A stretch of DNA of 64,000 nucleotides from Paludibacteraceae bacterium (GCA_016285885.1 JAEERP010000002.1:186001-250000), one strand, 5' to 3'; shown: positions 34,382-44,122, numbered from the stretch's first letter. A program made the numbers and translations. The notes: generated by a model from the letters alone, not told the origin.

Positions 34382-34425
34382 AAGGCCGCCGGGCATGGAA
34401 TGTAATCCCCCTTCCCGACGGCCTT
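34382..34425 (-). other. Hairpin between cysK and the nifB-like gene
   Basis: Arms AAGGCCGTCGGG and CCCGGCGGCCTT (12 bp, one mismatch), loop about 20 nt. The T-run lies on the plus-strand side, where no gene ends; on the transcribed minus strand it follows A-rich DNA. It may be an RNA stabiliser or processing site, or a partial terminator that sets the cysK to nif ratio. Confidence 0.55.
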
Positions 34426-34467
34426 TTTTGCCATCGGCATACGCTGAATGTATGCGAGATTCAGTGG

Positions 34468-35406
34468 TTAATTATTTGAGAACAAGGCGGTTGACAAGTA
34501 TCTGTCACCAGAATCAGGCAGGAGAACCACGATGTTCTTCCCTTTGTTCTCAGGACGTTCTGCCAAGATCGAAGCAGCCTTCAATGCCGCACCTGAGGAG
34601 ATACCCACCAAGATACCTTCGCTCACCGCGAATTTCCTTCCCTCGGTGAAGGCGTCCTCGTTCTCTATGGCGATCACCTCATCGTAGATCTTCGTGTTCA
34701 ACGTCTCTGGAACGAAGCCCGCACCGATACCTTGGATCTTGTGTGAACCAGCTGTTCCTTTCGACAAGACAGGTGATGTGGCAGGCTCCACAGCTACTAC
34801 CTTCACGTTCGGGTTCTTGGATTTCAGGAATTCGCCCACACCTGACAATGTACCGCCAGTACCTACACCAGCCACGAAGATGTCCACCTTGCCGTCTGTC
34901 TGGTCCCAGATCTCAGGACCTGTGGTCTCGCGGTGAATCTTAGGGTTGGCAGGGTTCACGAATTGACCCAAGATAACAGAACCTTTGATCTCCTTGTTGA
35001 GCTCCTCCGCCTTGGCGATGGCACCCTTCATTCCCTTTGCGCCTTCGGTCAATACGATCTCCGCACCGTAAGCCTTGAGAAGGTTTCTACGCTCCACGCT
35101 CATCGTGTCAGGCAAGGTCAAGATCGCCTTGTAACCCTTAGCGGCTGCTACTGCGGCCAAACCGATACCCGTGTTGCCGGATGTTGGCTCGATGATGGTG
35201 GCGCCTGCTTTCAGAACACCTTTCTTCTCCGCATCCTCGATCATCGCGAGGGCGATACGGTCCTTGACTGAACCTGCAGGATTAAGGTACTCCAACTTCG
35301 CCAAAAGCGTTGCGTTTTTTACACCTGCGTTCTTAGAATAATTGTTGAGTTTCAAAATCGGCGTATTGCCAATCAACTCCAATGAACTTTCAATAATCTT
35401 TGCCAT
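34468..35406 (-). CDS. cysK: Cysteine synthase A, copy 2, heading the main nif-like operon
   Basis: 312 aa from ATG 35406, which has a perfect AGGAGG 8 bp upstream; a TTG six bases earlier is less likely. NPAGSVKDR with PLP lysine, [28 protein letters not shown] and [10 protein letters not shown] are complete. Nearly identical to the copy at 1499-2437. As first gene of the nif-like operon it should convert sulfide (or a thiol) set free by the reductase, plus O-acetylserine from CysE, into cysteine. Confidence 0.95.
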   Translation of the reverse strand: MAKIIESSLELIGNTPILKLNNYSKNAGVKNATLLAKLEYLNPAGSVKDRIALAMIEDAEKKGVLKAGATIIEPTSGNTGIGLAAVAAAKGYKAILTLPDTMSVERRNLLKAYGAEIVLTEGAKGMKGAIAKAEELNKEIKGSVILGQFVNPANPKIHRETTGPEIWDQTDGKVDIFVAGVGTGGTLSGVGEFLKSKNPNVKVVAVEPATSPVLSKGTAGSHKIQGIGAGFVPETLNTKIYDEVIAIENEDAFTEGRKFAVSEGILVGISSGAALKAASILAERPENKGKNIVVLLPDSGDRYLSTALFSNN

Positions 35407-35469
35407 TTTCAAATCCTCCTATTCGTTATGTTATTGTATTCTCTATCGTTTTGCTATCGTTTGACATTG

Positions 35470-35521
35470 CAAATTTACTGTAGGTAGATTAATTCACCAA
35501 ACATATTTAAAATTATGGATA
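35470..35521 (-). promoter_or_regulatory. Promoter of the main nif-like operon
   Basis: Minus strand: TTTG (35498-35501), 20 nt, TAAATTTG (35470-35477), then GCAATGTCAAACGA, which resembles the transcript starts of both poly-Cys leaders. TATCCATA (35514-35521) lies 12 nt above the -33 box. The remaining DNA to 35706 holds no gene. Confidence 0.75.
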
Positions 35522-35706
35522 AATTATCTATATAATAAATATACGATGGAATGGTATGCTAATATTGGAATCCGCCGATAGGTTTTTGTAGATTTTTATT
35601 CTATGAAGGGGTGGGAAGGGTAGATGCTATAACTGATATTCTATGCAAAAACGAAACAGGAGGCCATAGTTAAGGCCCTTGAATATCTAAGATAATTGCT
35701 TGAATG

Positions 35707-36273
35707 TTATTCTTGGATCATATTCAGGAAATACTGGTGAATTCTCGTGTCCTCGTTCAGCTCAGGGTGGAACGATGTGACGAGTTGTTTGCCTTGGCGG
35801 GCCGCAATGATATGTCCGTCGTGGCTGGAAAGCACATCGACGCCCTCGCGTACCTGTGTGATGTAAGGGGCGCGGATGAAGGTCATCGGCACGTTGCCTA
35901 TTCCTTTGAACTCCTCGTCGACGAAGAAACTGCCGAGTTGCCTGCCGTAGGCGTTCCGCAGCACGGAGATGTCCATGGTGGCGATCCTTTCCCTCGTGTC
36001 GTTTTCCACCTCCTTCGCCAGAAGGATCATGCCGGCGCAGGTGCCGAAGGCGGGCAAACCGTTGGCGATCTCCTGACGGATAGGGAGGAGCAACTCTTCG
36101 TCCTTCATGATCCGGAGCATCGCGGTGCTCTCTCCGCCGGGGAGGATCACACCATCTTTCGGTTGTTGCCAGTCGCTCAGTTTCCTTACAAGGAATGTCT
36201 CCACATGTAAAGAATGGAGCATTCGTTGGTGTTCCTCGAATGCTCCTTGTAATGCTAATATCGCTATTCTCAT
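35707..36273 (-). CDS. pdxT: Pyridoxal 5'-phosphate synthase glutaminase subunit
   Basis: 188 aa. Class I glutaminase with [11 protein letters not shown] at the start, GGEST oxyanion region, nucleophile cysteine in [10 protein letters not shown] and the SFHPELN His/Glu pair. It feeds ammonia to PdxS. It overlaps the PdxS stop by 4 bp. Confidence 0.95.
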   Translation of the reverse strand: MRIAILALQGAFEEHQRMLHSLHVETFLVRKLSDWQQPKDGVILPGGESTAMLRIMKDEELLLPIRQEIANGLPAFGTCAGMILLAKEVENDTRERIATMDISVLRNAYGRQLGSFFVDEEFKGIGNVPMTFIRAPYITQVREGVDVLSSHDGHIIAARQGKQLVTSFHPELNEDTRIHQYFLNMIQE

Positions 36274-37142
36274 TTTCCTCTTTCAGCCATTAATAGTTGG
36301 ATTTCGCTCTCGTTGATACCGACCATGGCCTCGCCAAGGTCTTCGCTCAACTCGGCCAAGATCTTAGGGTTGTTGTAGTTGGTCACGGCCTTCACGATCG
36401 CCTGCGCGCGTTTCACAGGGTCACCGCTCTTGAAGATACCGCTGCCGACGAAGACGCCCTCAGCGCCCAATTGCATCATCAAGGCTGCGTCCGCTGGGGT
36501 AGCCACACCACCTGCCGCGAAGTTCACGACTGGGAGTTTGCCGTTGTCGTGCACGAATTTCACGAGGTCGAAAGGCACACGCAATTGCTTAGCCGCCTCG
36601 TAGAGCTCGTCGTCGTTGAGCGAACCGAGTCTTCTGATCTCGCTCTGCATCATGCGCATGTGTCTAACGGCTTGGATCACATCGCCCGTGCCAGGTTCAC
36701 CCTTGGTACGGATCATGGTCGCGCCCTCGTTGATACGGCGCAATGCCTCGCCAAGGTCTTTCGCACCGCAGACGAAAGGCACTTTGAATTTACGTTTGTC
36801 GATGTGGTATACGTCGTCGGCTGGTGAGAGCACCTCGCTCTCGTCGATGTAGTCGATTTCGATCGCCTCTAAGATCTGTGCCTCGGCGAAGTGTCCGATA
36901 CGGCACTTAGCCATCACAGGAATAGATACGGCCTCCTGTATGCCTTTGATCATCTTAGGGTCACTCATGCGGGATACACCGCCTGCCGCGCGGATGTCAG
37001 CCGGGATCCTTTCCAACGCCATGACGGCGCATGCGCCCGCCGCTTCAGCGATACGAGCCTGTTCTGGGGTTGTCACGTCCATGATTACACCGCCCTTCAG
37101 CATCTGTGCGAGGTTGCGGTTAAGAATTGTTCTGTCTTCCAT
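36270..37142 (-). CDS. pdxS: Pyridoxal 5'-phosphate synthase lyase subunit
   Basis: 290 aa. [51 protein letters not shown] with a catalytic lysine, [10 protein letters not shown] and [17 protein letters not shown] are all present. With PdxT it makes PLP from ribose 5-phosphate, glyceraldehyde 3-phosphate and glutamine. PLP is the cofactor of at least six sulfur enzymes in this window. Confidence 0.96.
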   Translation of the reverse strand: MEDRTILNRNLAQMLKGGVIMDVTTPEQARIAEAAGACAVMALERIPADIRAAGGVSRMSDPKMIKGIQEAVSIPVMAKCRIGHFAEAQILEAIEIDYIDESEVLSPADDVYHIDKRKFKVPFVCGAKDLGEALRRINEGATMIRTKGEPGTGDVIQAVRHMRMMQSEIRRLGSLNDDELYEAAKQLRVPFDLVKFVHDNGKLPVVNFAAGGVATPADAALMMQLGAEGVFVGSGIFKSGDPVKRAQAIVKAVTNYNNPKILAELSEDLGEAMVGINESEIQLLMAERGK

Positions 37143-37178
37143 CTGTCCTTTGTTTTTATGAATTTCTTATTTTGGGTG

Positions 37179-37234
37179 CAAAGGTGGACAGAATGTGCTA
37201 TTTGGCAAAATAAGTATTCCTATTTGGTAAAATA
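37179..37234 (-). promoter_or_regulatory. pdxST promoter with two direct-repeat operators
   Basis: CTATTTGGCAAAATA (37198-37212) and CTATTTGGTAAAATA (37220-37234) are direct repeats 22 bp apart, two helical turns. A CACCTTTG -7 box (one mismatch) lies at 37179-37186, and the proximal repeat covers its -33 region. The adjacent AraC-type regulator is the likely ligand. Confidence 0.7.
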
Positions 37235-37240
37235 TTGTGC

Positions 37241-38332
37241 TTAAAAACACAAAGAGGAGGATTTCCTGAACTGGGAAGGGGATACTTTTTCGTAGTGGCG
37301 GAAGAATTTGCAGAACATGGCTTGTGAGGTGAATCCTAATTTGTCCGCCACCTCTTGGATGGTGAGGCGGGAGGTCTCCAATAGTTGGATGGATTCTTGT
37401 ATCAGGTAGTTGTCTATCACCTGCTTAGGCGTTTTGCCCACTGCCTTATTGGTCACTTGGGAAAGGTACCTTGGGGTGATGGATAGCTGGTCCGCATAGT
37501 AGGCCACGTCGTGTGCGTGACGGTAATGCTCGGAGATGAGTGACATGAGTTGGTTGTACAGGTCCGCGTTCCGGTAGGCTTTGTCGGGGGAGGGCACGGC
37601 GTAGACCACTTGGCTGTGGATGTAGTCGTGCGCGTTGCGGATGGCGGTAGGGATATCGTCGCCCAACGCCAGCCTCACAGCGATGGCGGAGGAGAGCGCC
37701 CCGCTGACTCCATGCTTCTGCCAGCCGTCCATGTTGTGGGAAGAGAAGAAACGCTTCCTTCCCTTGTGGTAGAGCAGGGTGGTGATGCGTCCCTCGGTCT
37801 GGTGCCCGCCACGGAGCATGATGGCCTCCGCCCCCATGTCGGAAAAGGCTTCGGCTGTCGCCACCATGTCATCGTCTGTGAAGATCTCCTTGCCTAGTAG
37901 GAGCTTGGCCTCCTCGCATTTGATGATGAGCAGGGTGGAGATGGGTATCAGGTGTTTTTTTATCGCTTCGAGGGTTTCCTTGCGCACTAAGGGGATGCCG
38001 TCGGAGGAGATGATACCAGGGTCGCAGACGATGGTCTTGCAGGCGATGACTTCATTCCTCAGCCGTCGGATGGCCTGGTCGTCTCGTATCAGCCCGATCT
38101 TGATAGCCTTGGGTTTCGCCTTCTCGATGATGGATTGGGCCTGCTCCGTGACGATCTCTACGGGCAGGTCGAATATCCTTCTGGAGCCATCGCCCTTTTC
38201 TACGGATACGGAGGTGATGATGGAGAGCGGGTGGCCCCCCAGTTCCGAGATGGTCTGGATGTCGGACTGTATGCCCGTCTCGCCAAAACCGTCTGATCCG
38301 GTGATGCTTAGGATAGGGGTGTCGCTCTTCAT
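37241..38332 (-). CDS. ThiD-like sensor domain fused to AraC-type DNA-binding domain
   Basis: 363 aa. Residues 1-250 have the HMP/pyridoxal kinase fold (ILSITGSDGFGETGIQSDI, MLRGGHQTEG). Residues 265-363 have two AraC helix-turn-helix units (ADQLSITPRYLSQVTNKAVG and the LTIQEVADKLGFTSQAMFCKFF motif). The usual catalytic anion hole GTGC is replaced by GVSGA, and the substrate loop SDPSGGAG by SDGFGETG, so the kinase part is probably a ligand sensor for a B6 vitamer. It follows cysE by 24 bp and precedes pdxST, whose promoter carries its likely operators. Confidence 0.85.
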   Translation of the reverse strand: MKSDTPILSITGSDGFGETGIQSDIQTISELGGHPLSIITSVSVEKGDGSRRIFDLPVEIVTEQAQSIIEKAKPKAIKIGLIRDDQAIRRLRNEVIACKTIVCDPGIISSDGIPLVRKETLEAIKKHLIPISTLLIIKCEEAKLLLGKEIFTDDDMVATAEAFSDMGAEAIMLRGGHQTEGRITTLLYHKGRKRFFSSHNMDGWQKHGVSGALSSAIAVRLALGDDIPTAIRNAHDYIHSQVVYAVPSPDKAYRNADLYNQLMSLISEHYRHAHDVAYYADQLSITPRYLSQVTNKAVGKTPKQVIDNYLIQESIQLLETSRLTIQEVADKLGFTSQAMFCKFFRHYEKVSPSQFRKSSSLCF

Positions 38333-38356
38333 AGGCAGAGGGGACTCTCCGTTGGG

Positions 38357-39235
38357 TTATATTCCCGCACCGTCGGCGAACATCTCCTCGACCGCCCTTT
38401 GCTGAACGATCTTCGAGTATGGTCTGACGCTCTGGGTGACCCAGATGTTACCGCCCACGATGGTGTCGTGTCCGATGGTGATGCGTCCTAGGATAGAGGA
38501 GTTGGAGTAGATAGTGACATTATCCTCAATGATAGGGTGCCTTGGCGTGTTGAGCAGGACACCCTGCTCGTTCTTGGCGAATTTCTTGGCGCCGAGCGTA
38601 ACACCTTGATAGAGTGTGACGTGGTTGCCGATGATGCTGGTCTCGCCGATGACGACGCCTGTGCCGTGGTCGATGGCGAAGTATTCACCGATCTGTGCGC
38701 CCGGGTGGATGTCGATACCCGTCTTGGAGTGCGCCAACTCCGTGATGATGCGGGGCAGTACAGGCACACCTAGTTTCAGGAGGGCGTGTGCCACGCGGTA
38801 GTGGAGCATCACCTGTACGATCGGGTAGCAGAAGATGATCTCTCCGTAGGCGGTGACGGCCGGGTCAGCTTTCGCCATCGCTTCGATGTCCGTGTACAGA
38901 ACCCTTTTTATCTCAGGGATGGTGTCGATGAACTGCAAAACGATTTCGTCGCTCTTGTCCTCTTGGATTTCCTCCCCTTTGAAACTCTTGAAACTGAGGC
39001 TTATCTGTTCCTTCAGGTATTTCTCCAAGTTCTCTATGCTCACGCCCACGTGGTAGTGGCGGCTTTCTGTGCTACGGATCTCCGCACCGAAATAACCCGG
39101 GAATATGATTTGTTTGATTGTCTCTATGATTTTCTCGATGACAGGAATAGACGGTTGCTTGCCGCCCTCCGTCTTCATGAATTTTTCCTGGTCGGTGATT
39201 TTTGCGAGGTTTTTTACTATTTCTTTCTTATTCAT
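38357..39235 (-). CDS. cysE: Serine O-acetyltransferase
   Basis: 292 aa. A helical N-terminal part, then a left-handed beta-helix with hexapeptide repeats: HSKTGIDIHPGAQIGEYFAIDHGTGVVIGE, catalytic histidine in DHGTG, GVTLGAKK, and RHPIIEDNVTIYSNSSILG. It makes the O-acetylserine used by the CysK enzymes. A TAACTTTG box lies at 39261-39268. Its short C-terminal tail ends AGI, consistent with docking into CysK (the tail usually ends in isoleucine). Confidence 0.94.
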   Translation of the reverse strand: MNKKEIVKNLAKITDQEKFMKTEGGKQPSIPVIEKIIETIKQIIFPGYFGAEIRSTESRHYHVGVSIENLEKYLKEQISLSFKSFKGEEIQEDKSDEIVLQFIDTIPEIKRVLYTDIEAMAKADPAVTAYGEIIFCYPIVQVMLHYRVAHALLKLGVPVLPRIITELAHSKTGIDIHPGAQIGEYFAIDHGTGVVIGETSIIGNHVTLYQGVTLGAKKFAKNEQGVLLNTPRHPIIEDNVTIYSNSSILGRITIGHDTIVGGNIWVTQSVRPYSKIVQQRAVEEMFADGAGI

Positions 39236-39260
39236 TTCTACGTTTTTGTTTACGAAAATG

Positions 39261-39268
39261 CAAAGTTA
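39261..39268 (-). promoter_or_regulatory. -7 box of the cysE-regulator operon
   Basis: Minus strand TAACTTTG, exact TAnnTTTG match, 26 bp before cysE. No well-spaced -33 box is obvious. Confidence 0.5.
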
Positions 39269-39416
39269 TTAAAAAAAACGCAAAAGGGAACTGTTTGTAA
39301 ATTTAACTGTAAATTTATCCTTCCTTTTTGTGAGTGCTTGTGCGTCAGTTGATTAGCACTTTGCATTCCCCATATAATTAAACAATAAATAGCCTCAATG
39401 TGGATGCCTGATTTGC

Positions 39417-40910
39417 TTATTGGGGTTTCGACACGAACTTCCTCTTCTCATCTCGGCAAATAAGCTGTATCGCCCATTTGCCGGACTGAACAGACGGGGG
39501 AATGCCTCCGCCAGGGAATAACCATTGTCCGGCTAAGTAGAAGTGGTCCAGGTTCGGTATCCGCTGGTCCAATTGGTCGATCACATTTTTAGGTGTCGGT
39601 ATAAAGCCTTCGTAGGACCCCCTCCATGCCCCGGTGTAACGGATGGTGGTCAGTGGGGTGGCGATGTCACACACCTCGATGTGCTGGGAACTGCCGGGAT
39701 AATGTTTCTCCAATATCTTCTTGGCATCCTCTTCGATCCTCTTTTTCTCCTCGTTATAGGCTTCCTTGTCTAACTTTTCCCAAAGATCATACGGGCTGTC
39801 GAATCGGATGATGATGCAAGATTTGCCTTCCGGCGCCATCGTCGGATCAAAGTTGTAGTTCAGGATCCTATAGTTGTGCTTGAGCTCCGTGCTTCCGATC
39901 TTTTCCCCGCACGCTTGTACGACTTGTATGCTGTAATCGGTGTGAAGCTCTTTGTTGATGCCGAAAGAGACTTGCACCATGGAGGTGAACAATATCCATT
40001 TGGAATAGACATGGTCCAGCTTAGGAGATTTGAATTGACCTTTCAGCAGTTTGAAGAGCGTGGTGTAGCCATCGGCGGCGCTCACGACGTAGTCGGCTCT
40101 CAGGATGGTGCCGTCGGTCAGTTTCACCCCTTTGGCGGAACCGTTCTCCACGATGATCTCCTCCACCTCTTTCTTGAAGAGGAATTCACCCCCTAATGAT
40201 TCGTACTTGCTCTTCATCCGCTCCGCCACGCCTAGGGATCCACCGATCGGGTAGCCTGCGTTCTTGCGGAAATACCATCCCATAATCAAAAGGAATGCGT
40301 AGCAGGCGTAATTGCCTTCCCCATAGATGTTTAGAAGCTTTTTCTTTAAGACGTCGCTTTTGATGTTGAGCGACTCGATATATTGGGTGAAGTTCTTCCC
40401 CCTGTGCCGAATGGCTATATACAGGGAGGGAAAGCAGTGGAAGAATGCTTTGGTATATTTAAATGCGGTACGAAGCGCGGGCGCGATGTCAAACGGTTGG
40501 AGATGGGAGGCCCAACGGATGTCGCTGGCCAATTTATGGATGGCCTTCTTGTCTTCAGGGGAGATCGATAAAAGATACTCCATCCAACGGTCTAAGTCCG
40601 TGTAGATGATCAGGTCCGATCCGTCTTTGGCGATGTTCCGGTTGTGGATCTCCGCATTGATGATCTGCACTTGGTCGTTTATGATGTTGGTCTCGCACAT
40701 TGTGTTATGGAAGGCGCCTTCCTTCGTGCCCACTAGCCATTGGATGCTGTAATCGAACCTGTAATTTTTGCGGTACCATGCTGTGCATATACCTCCTGCA
40801 ATGCTATGTTTTTCAATGATTTGGGATTCAAAGCCGTTTGTCTGCGCATAGATGCCGACAGACATGCCTGACACACCTCCGCCTATGATGATAATCTTTT
40901 TCTTCTCCAT
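39417..40910 (-). CDS. FAD-dependent phytoene-desaturase/isomerase-like oxidoreductase
   Basis: 497 aa. N-terminal dinucleotide fold IIIIGGGVSGMSVGIYAQ, EKHSIAGGICTAWYRKNYRFD, mid-chain VVSAADGYTTLFKLL, and C-terminal FYLAGQWLFPGGGIPPSVQSGK, which binds FAD. This is the carotenoid/retinol oxidoreductase (CrtI-like) superfamily; in gut anaerobes its members reduce or saturate lipids and other compounds. Monocistronic by position. Its substrate cannot be told. Confidence 0.85.
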   Translation of the reverse strand: MEKKKIIIIGGGVSGMSVGIYAQTNGFESQIIEKHSIAGGICTAWYRKNYRFDYSIQWLVGTKEGAFHNTMCETNIINDQVQIINAEIHNRNIAKDGSDLIIYTDLDRWMEYLLSISPEDKKAIHKLASDIRWASHLQPFDIAPALRTAFKYTKAFFHCFPSLYIAIRHRGKNFTQYIESLNIKSDVLKKKLLNIYGEGNYACYAFLLIMGWYFRKNAGYPIGGSLGVAERMKSKYESLGGEFLFKKEVEEIIVENGSAKGVKLTDGTILRADYVVSAADGYTTLFKLLKGQFKSPKLDHVYSKWILFTSMVQVSFGINKELHTDYSIQVVQACGEKIGSTELKHNYRILNYNFDPTMAPEGKSCIIIRFDSPYDLWEKLDKEAYNEEKKRIEEDAKKILEKHYPGSSQHIEVCDIATPLTTIRYTGAWRGSYEGFIPTPKNVIDQLDQRIPNLDHFYLAGQWLFPGGGIPPSVQSGKWAIQLICRDEKRKFVSKPQ

Positions 40911-41282
40911 TCACATAATCAGTTATATAAATATCCGCCTTTCACGTAGTTGATGTTTATTCGACGGAATCGCTGTTGCTTGAATTTATTGAATATTTAC
41001 AAAAATGTATACGTTGCTGACTCTCGGTGTTTTGTCATGGATACGTACAAAATCGGCGCAAATTTTGGAAAAAAGCTTGGGATATGCAAGTAATTCGAGG
41101 TGAAACGATTGACACAGACTCGGAGACGAATCTAAATCCCTTTGAATGAGTGGTGTTAGCGCCTTCTGTCGTGGCGGGGGCTTCCGGCGTGGAGGACGTG
41201 AAATCATGGGATTCCTGGTGTGAACTGCGGTGGTGTACATGAAACGTTTAAGAAAAAGTTTGTGAGATAGTGCCCCTAAGGG

Positions 41283-41313
41283 TTTGTGTTTGCCAAGAAA
41301 AAACCTATTTTTG
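41283..41313 (+). promoter_or_regulatory. Promoter of the Dcu-type carrier gene
   Basis: TTTG (41283-41286), 19 nt, TATTTTTG (41306-41313), 28 bp before the ATG. The rest of 40911-41282 holds no gene that I can support. Confidence 0.7.
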
Positions 41314-41340
41314 TTAGAAAAACCTTAAAGAGATAATATC

Positions 41341-42687
41341 ATGGAGATAACGATGATGATTTTACAGCTGTTGGTGGTGCTGATGGCTTTGTATGTGGGT
41401 TCACGCTACGGTAGTTTGGCCTTGGGTGCCATCAGTGGTATCGGCTTGGCCATTTTGGTGTTCGGATTTGGACTAAAACCAGGCAATCCGCCTACGGATG
41501 TTATTTATATCATCATCGCCGCCGTCACTTGCGCGGGTATCATGCAGGCGAGCGGAGGTATGGATTGGCTGATTCAAATTGCGGAGAGGCTGCTGCGGAA
41601 ACATCCGAAGTACATCACCATCTTAGCCCCTCTTTGTACCTTCTTCCTGACCGTATTGGTCGGTACGGGCCACGTGGTCTATACGTTGATGCCTATCATC
41701 TGTGATATATCGTTGAAGAAGGGTATCCGTCCGGAACGTCCGTGTGGCGTGGCCAGCATCGCTTCGCAGGTGGGCATCACTTGTTCGCCTATCGCGGCGG
41801 CGGTGGCCTCGTTCGTTATCATCTCTAACGAGAACGGGTTCGGCGTCAATAATCTTGGTGTCATCGCCATCACTATCCCGGCCTGCATCTGCGGATTGAT
41901 GGCTGCTGCGGCGTGGTCCTACAACAGAGGCTTGGACCTTGACAAAGACCCTCAGTTCCAGGCTCGCCTGGCGGATCCGAAAATGAAGGAGTACATGTAT
42001 GGCAGCACCGCCTCCGTGCTCGACAAGGAGGTCAGTTCTCATGCCAAAGCCGCCGTCTACATCTTCTTGGGTGCGCTTGCCGTCATCGTGTTGTTCTCCG
42101 TCATGCAGATTGCGGAGCATGATATCCGTCCTGAGTACAATGGCAAACCATTGGGTATGAATATCATCATTCAGATTGTTATGATCGCGGCGGCTGCCTT
42201 GATGATCCTCTTCTGCAAGGCTGAGCCGAAGAAGGCGGTGGCGGGACCGGTGTGGCAGAGTGGTATGGTGGCGGTGGTCGCCATCTATGGTATCGCTTGG
42301 CTGGCGGACACCTATTTCTCCAATTACCTTGATGTGATGAAGAGCGGTTTGACCGGTATTGTCAGTGAATATCCGTGGAGTATCGCTTTCGCGTTCTTTG
42401 CGGTCTCTGTGTTGATCAATTCGCAGGGGGCGGTGGTCGTCGCCATGTTGCCGTTGGCCTATTCGTTGGGCATTCCTGGACCTGTCTTGTTGGGTGTTCT
42501 GCCAAGCGTCTACGGCTACTTCTTCATCCCTAACTATCCAAGTGACATCGCCACGGTGAATTTCGACCGTTCAGGCACCACCGTCATCGGCAAGTACCTG
42601 CTCAACCATAGCTTCATGATCCCAGGCTTGATTTGCGTGACCGTCAGCACCCTAGTGGCGATGTTTATGACGAAGCTGATTTATTGA
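41341..42687 (+). CDS. Anaerobic C4-dicarboxylate carrier (DcuA/DcuB family)
   Basis: 448 aa with about ten to twelve hydrophobic segments. LQLLVVLMALYVGSRYGSLA, VGTGHVVYTLMPIICD, GIRPERPCGVASIASQVGIT, FFIPNYPSDIATVNFDRSGTT are close to DcuA/DcuB. The carrier exchanges fumarate, aspartate or malate for succinate, in line with fumarate respiration. It stands alone between two minus-strand genes. Confidence 0.93.
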   Translation: MEITMMILQLLVVLMALYVGSRYGSLALGAISGIGLAILVFGFGLKPGNPPTDVIYIIIAAVTCAGIMQASGGMDWLIQIAERLLRKHPKYITILAPLCTFFLTVLVGTGHVVYTLMPIICDISLKKGIRPERPCGVASIASQVGITCSPIAAAVASFVIISNENGFGVNNLGVIAITIPACICGLMAAAAWSYNRGLDLDKDPQFQARLADPKMKEYMYGSTASVLDKEVSSHAKAAVYIFLGALAVIVLFSVMQIAEHDIRPEYNGKPLGMNIIIQIVMIAAAALMILFCKAEPKKAVAGPVWQSGMVAVVAIYGIAWLADTYFSNYLDVMKSGLTGIVSEYPWSIAFAFFAVSVLINSQGAVVVAMLPLAYSLGIPGPVLLGVLPSVYGYFFIPNYPSDIATVNFDRSGTTVIGKYLLNHSFMIPGLICVTVSTLVAMFMTKLIY

Positions 42688-42738
42688 GGCCTTTTCCCCG
42701 CTTGCCTATGTTTTGCCGTTAAACGTTGAACATGTGGC

Positions 42739-44103
42739 TTATCTCGGTGCGTTGTTGTAGACCGATTGAAGCGTGTAATTCGGATCCTCGTTGTAGTATG
42801 CGTTCACCATGATGTCGACCACCTCTTTGCCGTTGTTGAGGTAGGCTCCTGTCGCATGGTCGATCAGTCCGGACTGCTCTTTGCCTGTGCCGGCTGAACC
42901 GTTATCCCAGAAAAAGAGGGATAATCCATAATCTTTGGCGGCCTTGCAGACGTATTCGAGGTAATATTTGCGGAATGCTTCGGCACGGTCGGTGCTGCGG
43001 TGTACACAGCCGAATTCGCCGAGGTAAACGGGAACACCGTTGTCGACAAATTTTTTCTTCATGCGGTTGAAGTTGTCGATCACATTGTCTTCGTCTCCCC
43101 ATTCTTCCTTGTCTCTGCCGGTGTGTCCCCATTCGGTCTTCTCGTTGTTGAGCGCATAGGTGTAGGGGTCGTAGAAGTGTACAGCGACAAGCAATCTGTT
43201 CTTAACTACGTCTGTGGGCAATTTCAACTCACTGATTGTGAGGTCTATGTTGGTGACGTAACCGGGGCAACCCAAGTACCTGTATCTGTTTTCACCCCCG
43301 GTGGAACGTACTACGTCGACAAATAGTTGCAGCCACTCGTTGTATACGCGGTATTGCGCGCCACCATCGGTTCTGTTTTCGCCCCAACCCCAGTTGCCGT
43401 CGTGGATTTCGTTCATGGCTTCAAAGATCAGATAGTCCCCTTCGTATTTGAATCTTTCGGCTATCTGTTTCCATAATGCGGAGAGCTGGTTTTTCACTTG
43501 TGTGTTGCGTTCCGCGCTTTTTGAGGCGCCCAATATGTCCAGCCAGTATTTGCTGTCGGCTCCGTCGTGGTGTATGTTGATGATGGCTTTGAGCCCTACC
43601 TCCTTTGCGTAGCCCACCACCTCAGCCACTCGGTTCATGTATTTCTCTTCGATCTTATAATCAGGTGCGCTGCCGATGTGGCCCATCCATGTGATAGGGA
43701 TGCGCACGGAAGAAAAGCCGGCGGCCTTTACCGCTTGGAATGTCTTCAATGTCGCGGGGCGGTTCCCCCAAGCTGTCTCACTCGAGTATCCGTTGTTTTG
43801 AGCATCCAAGTTGTTCCCCAGATTCCACCCTAATCCAAGGCTTTGGGTGATGGTTTGTACGGATGTGCCGTCGATGGCGTGGTCCTTCTTGAACCTGATA
43901 TTGCGTGCGTTCCCGTCGAATGCTATGGTCTCGCCCTCTTCGGTGGTGATGGTGAAGTTGTTTCCTTGTTCGAAGCGGATAGCCTCGACGGAAGAGGTCG
44001 GATAGGTTTGTGTCGTACCATCTTCCATGGTGACCTCAACCCTGTTCTGTGCGTTAAGCGTAATCGAAGAGATAGCTAATGCTAAAAGAATGAGCCTTTT
44101 CAT
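42739..44103 (-). CDS. Secreted GH5-family endoglucanase/mannanase-like enzyme
   Basis: 454 aa. Signal peptide (LILLALAISSITLNAQ), a small N-terminal beta domain (20-75: VEVTMEDGTTQTYPTSSVEA) also found in the neighbouring small protein, then the GH5 barrel: GLGWNLGNNLDAQ, ETAWGNRPAT, INIHHDGAD, acid/base glutamate in FEAMNEIHDG and nucleophile glutamate in YLGEFGC. It cleaves beta-1,4 glycans. It follows the small gene by 19 bp and is probably co-transcribed. Confidence 0.9.
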   Translation of the reverse strand: MKRLILLALAISSITLNAQNRVEVTMEDGTTQTYPTSSVEAIRFEQGNNFTITTEEGETIAFDGNARNIRFKKDHAIDGTSVQTITQSLGLGWNLGNNLDAQNNGYSSETAWGNRPATLKTFQAVKAAGFSSVRIPITWMGHIGSAPDYKIEEKYMNRVAEVVGYAKEVGLKAIINIHHDGADSKYWLDILGASKSAERNTQVKNQLSALWKQIAERFKYEGDYLIFEAMNEIHDGNWGWGENRTDGGAQYRVYNEWLQLFVDVVRSTGGENRYRYLGCPGYVTNIDLTISELKLPTDVVKNRLLVAVHFYDPYTYALNNEKTEWGHTGRDKEEWGDEDNVIDNFNRMKKKFVDNGVPVYLGEFGCVHRSTDRAEAFRKYYLEYVCKAAKDYGLSLFFWDNGSAGTGKEQSGLIDHATGAYLNNGKEVVDIMVNAYYNEDPNYTLQSVYNNAPR

Positions 44104-44122
44104 TTGAGTCTGGTATTGGATG

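Noticed and set aside
36297-36827. Plus-strand ORF opposite pdxS
   Set aside because: Antisense shadow of a highly conserved gene.
40986-41240. Small minus-strand ORF upstream of the Dcu carrier
   Set aside because: No ribosome site, no recognisable motif, low-complexity basic composition.
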